This document shows, piece after piece, positions 6,993 through 13,954 of a stretch of DNA of 18,253 bases. Location of the stretch: positions 1 to 18,253 of the forward strand of contig CAYWYG010000017.1 of NCBI GenBank assembly GCA_964462335.1, read 5' to 3'. The notes under the pieces were generated by a model that was not told where the DNA came from, made no database searches, and was given only the letters and a program-made list of their open reading frames with translations. The DNA is from JAPUDQ01 sp964462335 (GTDB taxonomy: Bacteria > Patescibacteriota > Saccharimonadia > Saccharimonadales > Saccharimonadaceae). Each line of letters opens with the position of its first letter. Positions within the stretch are counted from its first letter, which is position 1. Both the position numbers and the translations under genes were made by a program.

Positions 6993-8291
6993 CTATATAG
7001 TTTCTCGTCCGCCCATGTAGGGCCGGAGTACGTCAGGGATACGGACATCACCAGCTGCGGTTTGATAATTTTCGATAATCGCCACCAAACAGCGTCCAAG
7101 CGCAAATGCCGTCGCATCATTGGTGTGAATGAGCTCCAAACTATTGTCGACCCGCACTCGCGTCTGCAATCGCCGTGCCTGATAATCAGTCATGTAGTCG
7201 GCCGTATGTGTCTCACGGTATTTGCCCTGCCCTGGTAACCAGACTTCCATGTCGACACCACGCGCGTTGGGCTTGCCGATATCAGCCGTACATTTCATCA
7301 GCACGTGATACGGCAGCTTCAGCTGCTGCAAGAGATATTCTTGGATCGCGATAAAGAAAAGGTGTTCGCTGAAACTATCGGCAGCAGTCGTGAAACTCTC
7401 CATCTCCAGTTTGTCGAACTGGTGCATGCGGATAAGGCCTTCCATGTCCTTGCCATAGGTACCCGCCTCTTTGCGAAAACTCGTCGCAAAGCCGAGATAA
7501 CGCAGCGGCAGTTGGTCGGCTTCAAATATCTCACCCGCGTGCATACTCCCCAGCACATGCTCAGCACTGCCCTGCAACCACAGCTCTTCACCCTCTATCT
7601 TGTAACGATCATCACTTGGCTGCAACCGATCCATCTGATCATATGGCTCAGTACGAATCATAAGTGGCGGCAGTACTGGTATAAATGGTTTTGAGCTGGA
7701 TTTCAGCCCATGTGCCGTAATTATCTCTGATAGTTTCACCTCATCGGTGAGCGTGCTCATCACAAACTGGATAATTGCTTGTTGCAGTAGCACAAGATCA
7801 CCCATGACGTAAGCAAACCGCGACCCGGCAATTTTTGCTGCGCGCTCTTTGTCGAGCCAGCCTTTGGCCTCAGCAATCTCATAGTGATTTTTCGGCTCAA
7901 AATCAAACCGAGGCTTATCACCGACGACTTTGACCTCGACATTTTCATCCTCGCTCTCACCGACTGGCACATCGTCATACGGCATATTTGGTACCCGCTT
8001 GAGCAGATCTAGGTACTCAGCTTCAAGTGATCCCAGATGTTCTTCTTGTTTTGTCAGCTCAAGCTTGATCTGTCTGCCTTCATCTACTAACGCCTGATCT
8101 GGTTTGCCACCCTTCATCTTCGCAGCAATCTCATTACGCTTTGTGCGTAGCTCATCGACTCGTTGCTGCAACTGCCGACGACTGTCATCGGCTTCAAGCA
8201 AGGCTTTGATGTCGACATCCTTATAGCCTTTTTGTCTAGCTACCTCCTGAACACGATCAGGATTATCACGAATAAACCGTATATCTAACAT
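6993..8291 (-). CDS. serS: Seryl-tRNA synthetase
   Basis: Charges tRNA-Ser, and tRNA-Sec where present, with serine in the cytoplasm. The 432 aa are of usual length. The N-terminal coiled-coil arm that grips the long variable arm of tRNA-Ser spans about residues 28-100. The class II catalytic core shows a TAE-like loop in the form GSAEH (241-245), motif 2 FRKEAGTYGKDMEGLIRMHQ (272-291) leading into FDKLEM, and motif 3 with FALGRCLVAIIENYQ (396-410) and the end PDVLRPYMGG. Start: MLDIRFIRDNPD is the canonical SerRS N-terminus. A TATAAT lies 8 nt before the ATG and no Shine-Dalgarno is present, so the transcript is probably leaderless. pyrD follows after 6 nt. Confidence 0.98.
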   Translation of the reverse strand: MLDIRFIRDNPDRVQEVARQKGYKDVDIKALLEADDSRRQLQQRVDELRTKRNEIAAKMKGGKPDQALVDEGRQIKLELTKQEEHLGSLEAEYLDLLKRVPNMPYDDVPVGESEDENVEVKVVGDKPRFDFEPKNHYEIAEAKGWLDKERAAKIAGSRFAYVMGDLVLLQQAIIQFVMSTLTDEVKLSEIITAHGLKSSSKPFIPVLPPLMIRTEPYDQMDRLQPSDDRYKIEGEELWLQGSAEHVLGSMHAGEIFEADQLPLRYLGFATSFRKEAGTYGKDMEGLIRMHQFDKLEMESFTTAADSFSEHLFFIAIQEYLLQQLKLPYHVLMKCTADIGKPNARGVDMEVWLPGQGKYRETHTADYMTDYQARRLQTRVRVDNSLELIHTNDATAFALGRCLVAIIENYQTAAGDVRIPDVLRPYMGGRETI

Positions 8292-8299
8292 ATAACCCC

Positions 8300-8328
8300 A
8301 TTATACTCACAATCAGCTATGATGCGAA
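8300..8328 (-). promoter_or_regulatory. Promoter of serS-pyrD, start-codon-proximal
   Basis: On the minus strand TTCGCA (8323-8328, 4 of 6 consensus) is followed after 17 bp by a perfect TATAAT (8300-8305). Only GGGGTTAT separates it from the serS ATG, so the predicted start of transcription is within two or three bases of the codon. Confidence 0.7.
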
Positions 8329-8405
8329 ACTACGACACGACGTCGCACAAAATAGGAGGCGCTGAGCAATAGCCTCAAGGATGCTATCCCAATATGACCG
8401 CATGA

Positions 8406-9779
8406 TCATTCTGTGCGCAACGCATCGATTGGGTCAAGCCGAGATGCCTTGCGCGCCGGAAGCCAGCCGGCCACGATCGCCACAATGATTAATGCCCCTA
8501 TAAGTCCGCTGATCTGCAGCCAATCAAAGACCAATATATCGTTACCTCGCCCAAGATTGAGCTTCTCAGTGATCCAAGGGTTCAGCAGCGTCCCAATCGC
8601 AACCGCCAAACCCGCACCTATCACTCCACCAAGCAATCCGATCCAGCCCGCCTCGATACGGAACAACCACGCCACATGTCGACCTCGCATACCGAGTGAT
8701 TTCATCAGGCCAATCTCCCGCGTCCGTTCGAGCACCGAGATATACATGGTATTGATGATGCCGAAGACACTCGCAACAACCGTAATCACTCCAAACACAG
8801 CCACGAGCACCTGCAAGATATCGACAAACTGACGTATCGTCTTCTGGATATCTTGGCTCGTCATCACATAATACCCACGTCGCTTCATCTCTGATTTGGC
8901 AGATTCGGCCGTCGCCGTATCAGCACCTCCTTTGACGCGCACTGATGCATACATATACTTGCCATAATTTGCCGTACCTTTTGTTGTAAAGTCGTAGAGA
9001 TCTTTGGCATCACGCTCACTCAGATACACCGGCAATCCAGCAGACGACACTGACGCAACTCCTTTTTTGATAATACCGCTCACCGTGTATGTGACCGTGC
9101 GAGTTGTCTGCGACAACTTTGCGGGTGTACCAGTCAGCGCCATCGCCATAAGATAATCTTTGAGAGCCGTCTCTGTAAAAGGCTGTTGAACAGTAATGTC
9201 GATTGTCTGACCGACCGCCTTTTCTGCCGTGCCCAAACCAAGCAGTGCGACATAACTCTCGGGCACGAGGACATGCGCAACCTCTAGATCTGAACGCGGT
9301 ATATTGCCTGCGACAAATTCGGGCTTCTGCCCAGGGTTATACGCGGCGACACTAACAGTATATTTTTTGCTCTCACCGCGCGAGATGTAGCGCGCATCGA
9401 TCCGGTAACTCGGCCTGACGGATTCAGCGAATGTCAGACCTTTCAACTCTGCCACATCAGCATCGGTCAATTGTTTTACTTGCAGGCTGCTCCCCGGTGC
9501 GCCAAATGCCATACTTGTGATCGAGTCATCGTATTCTTTTGGGGTCGCGTCGGCTGGACCGGTATTTTCTATCTCTTTGTCACGCCCGACGATCGACTCG
9601 GCTGGATCAAAGTTGTTTGCAACGAGCCTATCAGTATACGCCCTGATACCATTGCCCGCTGCAAGTGTGATAGTGAGCGTCAGTGCGCCGACGGCGATCG
9701 CCAGACTCGTCAGAATCGTGCGTCCTTTTGCGGTTTTTAGGCTGCGTGCCGCACGTCGTATGAGATCAATTGGGTTCAT
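8406..9779 (-). CDS. ABC transporter permease, MacB/FtsX type
   Basis: Membrane subunit of a MacB/LolCE-type ABC system, which works by mechanotransmission at the outer face of the cytoplasmic membrane (lipoprotein, peptide or signal handling). Of 457 aa, the first membrane span is at about 22-42 (TSLAIAVGALTLTITLAAG), followed by a large extracytoplasmic MacB periplasmic-core-like domain to about 320, then three spans of the FtsX domain, with VFGIINTMYISVLERTREIG and LMKSLGMRG forming the coupling region. It ends in PARKASRLDPIDALRTE, the hallmark C-terminus of the family. Its ATG overlaps the stop of the ATPase gene by 4 nt (ATGA), so the two are translationally coupled. The substrate is not evident. 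No MacA-like adaptor is in the window. Confidence 0.93.
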   Translation of the reverse strand: MNPIDLIRRAARSLKTAKGRTILTSLAIAVGALTLTITLAAGNGIRAYTDRLVANNFDPAESIVGRDKEIENTGPADATPKEYDDSITSMAFGAPGSSLQVKQLTDADVAELKGLTFAESVRPSYRIDARYISRGESKKYTVSVAAYNPGQKPEFVAGNIPRSDLEVAHVLVPESYVALLGLGTAEKAVGQTIDITVQQPFTETALKDYLMAMALTGTPAKLSQTTRTVTYTVSGIIKKGVASVSSAGLPVYLSERDAKDLYDFTTKGTANYGKYMYASVRVKGGADTATAESAKSEMKRRGYYVMTSQDIQKTIRQFVDILQVLVAVFGVITVVASVFGIINTMYISVLERTREIGLMKSLGMRGRHVAWLFRIEAGWIGLLGGVIGAGLAVAIGTLLNPWITEKLNLGRGNDILVFDWLQISGLIGALIIVAIVAGWLPARKASRLDPIDALRTE

Positions 9780-10483
9780 CGCCGCGTACCACCCTTCTTT
9801 GTGCCGATAGAATGAGTTGTTTTAACGATTCGTCCGTCATGAATATATATCTGCGTGTCGCATTTGGCTGCAAGATCGGTATCGTGCGTCACAATGACGA
9901 GCGTGCTCCCAAGTTTACGATTAAAATCAAAGAGTAATTTCTCGATCTTTTCACCCGTCACGCTATCGAGGTTACCGGTCGGTTCATCTGCAAAGATGAT
10001 CCTCGGTATATTGACAATCGCGCGAGCGATCGCCAGACGTTGCTTTTGCCCGCCAGAGAGGTTTTTGGCTTTTTGGTGGACCTTGTCTTCGAGTCCAACT
10101 TGCGTAAGCGCAGCCATGACGCGTTTTTTGCGTTTCGCACCGCGTATATTGGCGATCTCGAGCGGCAAGGCAACATTGTGATAGCATGACTCATTGGCCT
10201 GGACGAAAAATGCCTGAAAGATAAATCCGATTTTTTCGGCGCGGAACTGATCGAGCGCTTTGCGCTTCATCGCAGATATATCATCGCCATCGATGATAAC
10301 CGCCCCTTTCGTCGGGTGATCAAGTCCGCTCATAATATGCATGAGAGTACTCTTGCCCGACCCGCTCTTGCCAACAATCGCAAGACTCGCACCATCCGGC
10401 ACCTGGAAGGAGATCTCCTCGAGGGCAGCAAACGCCTGATCCTTCTTCCCATATATCTTGCCTACCTCAGCGACATCAATCAT
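9776..10483 (-). CDS. ABC transporter ATP-binding protein, MacB/LolD type
   Basis: ATPase partner of the permease encoded directly after it (4-nt overlap). From the ATG at 10483 it has 235 aa: Walker A GKSGSGKST (38-46), Q-loop Q90 in GFIFQAFF, signature LSGGQKQR (142-149), Walker B IIFADEPTGNLDS (162-174) and the H-loop H200 in VIVTHD. ADEPTGNLDS is the usual LolD/MacB form. An in-frame ATG at 10516 would add 11 residues, but a TATAAT (10494-10499) lies between the two codons, and family members begin at MIDVAEVGKIYG-like sequence, so the downstream start is preferred. There is no Shine-Dalgarno; a nearly leaderless message is likely. It is divergent from the histidine kinase gene. Confidence 0.95.
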   Translation of the reverse strand: MIDVAEVGKIYGKKDQAFAALEEISFQVPDGASLAIVGKSGSGKSTLMHIMSGLDHPTKGAVIIDGDDISAMKRKALDQFRAEKIGFIFQAFFVQANESCYHNVALPLEIANIRGAKRKKRVMAALTQVGLEDKVHQKAKNLSGGQKQRLAIARAIVNIPRIIFADEPTGNLDSVTGEKIEKLLFDFNRKLGSTLVIVTHDTDLAAKCDTQIYIHDGRIVKTTHSIGTKKGGTRR

Positions 10484-10493
10484 CGTTCTTATA

Positions 10494-10499
10494 ATTATA
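10494..10499 (-). promoter_or_regulatory. -10 box of the ABC operon
   Basis: A perfect TATAAT on the minus strand ends 10 nt before the preferred ATG at 10483. At 17 bp upstream the sequence is TTTCTT, a weak -35; a TTGACG is present but only 11 bp away. The predicted leader is 3-4 nt. Confidence 0.5.
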
Positions 10500-10525
10500 C
10501 GAGTGAGCCACGTCAAAAGAAACTC

Positions 10526-10554
10526 TTGTACCCACCAGCTAAACTGTATATAAT
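10526..10554 (+). promoter_or_regulatory. Promoter of the histidine kinase gene
   Basis: TTGTAC (10526-10531), a 17-bp spacer and a perfect TATAAT (10549-10554) form a strong sigma-70-like promoter. Transcription should start near 10561, about 26 nt before the ATG at 10587. It is divergent from the ABC operon promoter in a gap of about 100 bp. Confidence 0.75.
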
Positions 10555-10586
10555 ATGCACAAGGTTTATCCTATCGAGAGACAAAC

Positions 10587-12584
10587 ATGAAAAAACTTTT
10601 GGCCAATTCACGCGCACTTGCGACACTTATCATCATAGGTTTTGGTGTAGGTATCGCACCATTTGCTGCAGCACAGGGTACAACGATCAATCTCTGGGTT
10701 GGTCCGCTCCCTGTCGACGTCTGTCCCAACATTCCTGGCGTGCAAGTATCACCACCATCGGGTATGATTATCGATACAAATGGCGACTGCATCACACCTA
10801 CGCCGCCGCCTGTTGATGTCTGCCCCAATATCAGCGGGCTGCAAACGACGATACCGAGCGGGTATTATATCGATACCAGCGGTAATTGCTCGCCCCAACC
10901 CACCCCGCCCGTCGATGTCTGCCCCAATATTTATGGCCTACAGCTGACAGTACCCTCCGGGCTGATCGTCGACGGAAGCGGTAACTGTATCACTCCTCCT
11001 ATCGACGAATGTCCAAACATCGCGGGTGATCAAGCAACGATCCCAGACGGTATGATCCTCGAAAACAATGCCTGTATTACCCCCCCTGGTACTGTATCGC
11101 CCCCTACATCGACACCGACATCTCCGCAGCCGACGATAACAGTGATCACGCCACCGCAGGATACCGAGTATTCCCCCACAATTCCATCGTCACCGGGGGG
11201 CTACAGCGGACCTGATTACAAAAACGTTCCTGCCGTTCTTGATCCCATCTTGGACCCGCTCGTCAAGCTCGTCCCAAAAGATGTTCGACGTACACTGCAG
11301 CAAGTTCCGCAAGATGTCGCACGAAGCGTACCCTACTACATCGTAGGGCTACTGGCGTTGGTTGCTGGTCTTGTCGTCTTTCAAGCAATACGCGAAATTT
11401 TTGCAACTCGAGCACTTGTCGTACTACTCAAGCGTGACAAAAATATTGCCGATCAAAAAGATAACTTTATCGCCCTCGCTTCTCATTATCTGCGAACTCC
11501 TCTGACACTCATGCGCAATGGCCTCGATACAATCGTTGCGCTAAAAGAACTCCCCGCCGAGCAGATCGATCCCCTCCGCAAGACGGTCGGAACTCTCGAT
11601 ACAAATATAAAAAGCATCCTCGCTGACGTAGAGAACAATGACGAGCTCAAAGGTATTCGTAATCCAAACCTCCACACGTCGCAGCTCAATACGCTCAAGT
11701 CGCGCTATTTCTGGGGGCCGGTTATTGCGGCTATCGTATTCATATGGCTCGCAAACTTCCTCCTCGGTATCGTGGGAAATATTGACTTAGGAACCGGTAA
11801 CTTAATCGTCCAATCCATCACATTTGCCGCTGTCAGCATGGTGCTTTACATGGCAGTACGCAACCACTTCATCAAGAAGGCGCAACACCAACGCCAAGAA
11901 CAGCTTATCGCCAATGAACATGCCGTCGATGACGCGCGTAACGCGTTCATACAGCGCTCAACTGCAGTACTACAACAGGGTCTCAATGACCTCGGAGAAT
12001 TTCGCCCATCGCTGGCAAATGCCCCATCGGCACGCTTTTTTGATGAAGGTTTCGGACGCTTTAGCGAGATTTTGCAGCGATTTCTCCTACTCGGCCAAAT
12101 ACAAACAGCAACGACGACGACAAAAGAGCGTATCAACCTACGTAATCTTATCGACTCAGTTCTCGATGAGATGCAGGATGCGCTCAACGCCAAAAAAATT
12201 ACCGTGGCAAATCAGATCGGCGATGGCCTCTCTGTCGAGCAGAACCGCAAACTATTTACCTTTGTCATCCAATCACTGATCGATAACGCCATCAAATTTA
12301 ACGGCGAGGGCGGTACAATCACCATGAGCGCTAACCCGTCGCGCCATGCAATCAGAGTCAGTGTGTCAGATAACGGTATCGGCATTCCGAAAGACAAACT
12401 GCCACAGCTCTTCAAACCGTTCTCGCGCGCCGGTAGTGCAATTGAGTTCAACTATGAGGGGCTCGGATTTAGCTTATTCCTCGACAAAATTATCACAGAT
12501 TATATGGGTGGTACTATCAAAGCAACCAGTCCTGAAAAAGGTGGCACGTCAGTCGTACTGACCGCCGAGCGCGCCTCATTATAG
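10587..12584 (+). CDS. Membrane histidine kinase with extracellular Cys repeats and a transmembrane hairpin between DHp and ATPase domains
   Basis: Predicted 665-aa envelope sensor kinase. A signal peptide or anchor at 1-30 ends AAAQ. Residues 43-165 hold four 30-33-residue repeats, each like VCPNIxGxQ...PSGxxIDxxGNC, with cysteine pairs C46/C68, C79/C101, C112/C134 and C142/C163. A Pro/Thr-rich linker follows to about 215. Span 1 is at about 249-267. DHp helix 1 carries the phosphorylatable H300 in ASHYLRTPLT. Two more spans (about 376-396 and 404-424) then precede a second helical, DHp-like stretch (about 440-510) that has no H-box histidine. The ATPase domain shows SLIDNAIKFN (563-572, N box), SDNGIGIPKDK (594-604), a GLGF lid (625-628) and GGTSVVL near the end. 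No response regulator is adjacent. Promoter TTGTAC-17-TATAAT. Kinase family firm; ligand unknown. Confidence 0.88.
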   Translation: MKKLLANSRALATLIIIGFGVGIAPFAAAQGTTINLWVGPLPVDVCPNIPGVQVSPPSGMIIDTNGDCITPTPPPVDVCPNISGLQTTIPSGYYIDTSGNCSPQPTPPVDVCPNIYGLQLTVPSGLIVDGSGNCITPPIDECPNIAGDQATIPDGMILENNACITPPGTVSPPTSTPTSPQPTITVITPPQDTEYSPTIPSSPGGYSGPDYKNVPAVLDPILDPLVKLVPKDVRRTLQQVPQDVARSVPYYIVGLLALVAGLVVFQAIREIFATRALVVLLKRDKNIADQKDNFIALASHYLRTPLTLMRNGLDTIVALKELPAEQIDPLRKTVGTLDTNIKSILADVENNDELKGIRNPNLHTSQLNTLKSRYFWGPVIAAIVFIWLANFLLGIVGNIDLGTGNLIVQSITFAAVSMVLYMAVRNHFIKKAQHQRQEQLIANEHAVDDARNAFIQRSTAVLQQGLNDLGEFRPSLANAPSARFFDEGFGRFSEILQRFLLLGQIQTATTTTKERINLRNLIDSVLDEMQDALNAKKITVANQIGDGLSVEQNRKLFTFVIQSLIDNAIKFNGEGGTITMSANPSRHAIRVSVSDNGIGIPKDKLPQLFKPFSRAGSAIEFNYEGLGFSLFLDKIITDYMGGTIKATSPEKGGTSVVLTAERASL

Positions 12585-12604
12585 TCTCGCACCACAACCT
12601 ATAG

Positions 12605-13738
12605 CTACGAAATTTGATACGGGTGCTTGCTAAATTGATGACGAAATTGCAAGATCTGCATACCGATACCAACGCACGCAGAGGCGATCACGACGATGAC
12701 GCCCACGACTGGTATCATAGTTGCTGCTGAAACGATCGCTGCACCAACCAACGTTACGAGCAATGCATTTTTGGCGCGATGTTTCAGCACGAGAGTACCG
12801 ACATAGTACGCGCTGAACACGCCGGAAAGTATCAGTAGCAGTAGCCATGCAACCAGCAGCACCACACCTACCAATACGCCGACGACGGTTGACATCGCAA
12901 TGATAGCAACGATCGGTAACAAAATAAATGTTGCTATACCCGCCAAAAATGCGACCAGAACTGTTCTACCGGGCACCATCGCCGCTTCATGGACAAATTT
13001 AGGCATCACAAGCGTGATAACAAGTGTAAACACCGCGAATACGACAATCGCCCAGATACTTGCCGTGATCGAATTAAACGACGAGTTATCATCAGCTTTA
13101 TACTCATAGGTTACTTTGCCGGCCGTGAGGACGTTACTCGGTATCGACAGCTCTTTGTCGTTGCTATAGGTAAAATTACCCCCTACGATAGCCTTGTCGC
13201 CAAACGTAGCCTGCTGCATAGACCCCGTCACATCCCTTCCGACAGCCCCATTGAGCACAAGCGTCTCCGTACCAATGAGCATGTCCCGTCCGATCCTCCC
13301 ATCAAGCGTCGCCACACTTGCGCCTCCAGTCAGATCACGATGTATATCCGATTCAGATGTAATGAGTACGTTATTGGCGGCAATGCTAGCACTGCCTTCG
13401 ACGATTCCCTTGATAGTCACATTTGAGCCTGCAGCTCTCACGTCGCCTTTGACCGTGCCGCCGATCGTGACATCACTCCCAGCACATAGCACGTCACCTT
13501 CGATAGTGCCGCTAATTATCACGTTCGTACCAGCACAGTAGAGGTCGCCTTTCACATACCCTTCGATGAGAACTGATTGGCCATAGATATAGGCTGATCC
13601 GTCCACTGTTTGATCTTGTGCAATACGCACCTTCTCGTTGTCGCTCGCCGCAAAATAACCTGTTGCGCCTGCCTGCGATACAAACAGTCCTCCAGCCACA
13701 CAAGCAACAGCAGCGACCAGTAGTTTCCATCTTTTCAT
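12605..13738 (-). CDS. Secreted bactofilin-like (polymer-forming) beta-helix protein with C-terminal membrane segments
   Basis: 377 aa. A signal peptide or first span (about 5-25) ends near QAGATG. Residues about 35-190 form a parallel beta-helix of bactofilin type: rungs of 17-18 residues such as GxVxGDxxxAGxxVxIxG. Residues about 224-377 hold about four to five hydrophobic spans. Known bactofilins polymerise in the cytoplasm; here the helix is predicted outside the membrane, so a surface or periplasmic scaffold is more likely (inference). C68 and C85 sit in the same place on successive rungs (CAGTNV, CAGSDV). AAGGGG before the ATG serves as ribosome site and overlaps the end of the 55-aa ORF just upstream (gap 2 nt). 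Only 20 bp separate its stop from the convergent kinase stop. Confidence 0.82.
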   Translation of the reverse strand: MKRWKLLVAAVACVAGGLFVSQAGATGYFAASDNEKVRIAQDQTVDGSAYIYGQSVLIEGYVKGDLYCAGTNVIISGTIEGDVLCAGSDVTIGGTVKGDVRAAGSNVTIKGIVEGSASIAANNVLITSESDIHRDLTGGASVATLDGRIGRDMLIGTETLVLNGAVGRDVTGSMQQATFGDKAIVGGNFTYSNDKELSIPSNVLTAGKVTYEYKADDNSSFNSITASIWAIVVFAVFTLVITLVMPKFVHEAAMVPGRTVLVAFLAGIATFILLPIVAIIAMSTVVGVLVGVVLLVAWLLLLILSGVFSAYYVGTLVLKHRAKNALLVTLVGAAIVSAATMIPVVGVIVVIASACVGIGMQILQFRHQFSKHPYQIS

Positions 13739-13740
13739 GA

Positions 13741-13908
13741 TTATGCCCCTTCTGGCCGTACGCCGAGATCACTGAGCGCAAAGCCGTAATTTTCTAATGT
13801 ATCGACAACCAACTCTCTGTCTCCATGTGTGTATTCATACGCCAGCGCATCGAGAAACGCCCCCTCGCTCTCGAACAGCTCACCGTTAAACTCATAGACC
13901 GAGTCCAT
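13741..13908 (-). CDS. Small acidic protein of 55 aa, unknown function
   Basis: An ORF starting MDSVYEFNGELFES and ending GVRPEGA. It is strongly supported by a perfect AGGAGG Shine-Dalgarno 8 nt before the ATG and by tight spacing: its TAA is 2 nt before the bactofilin-like ATG. It is acidic, has no membrane span and no cysteine, and is predicted mostly helical. It lies 46 nt after the stop of the P-type ATPase, so it may belong to one transcription unit with that gene and the bactofilin. I do not recognise a family. Confidence 0.72.
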   Translation of the reverse strand: MDSVYEFNGELFESEGAFLDALAYEYTHGDRELVVDTLENYGFALSDLGVRPEGA

Positions 13909-13954
13909 AGCACACCTCCTTTTCCATACTTACAGTGTACGCCGAAACTTAGTG

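Noticed and set aside
8329..8405. Terminator after the ABC operon
   Set aside because: Only a 5-bp GAGGC/GCCTC stem with an 11-nt loop and no real T-run is seen; too weak to list.
10484..10516. Longer start for the ABC ATPase
   Set aside because: The TATAAT promoter box lies inside the 11-residue extension, and family similarity begins at the second ATG.
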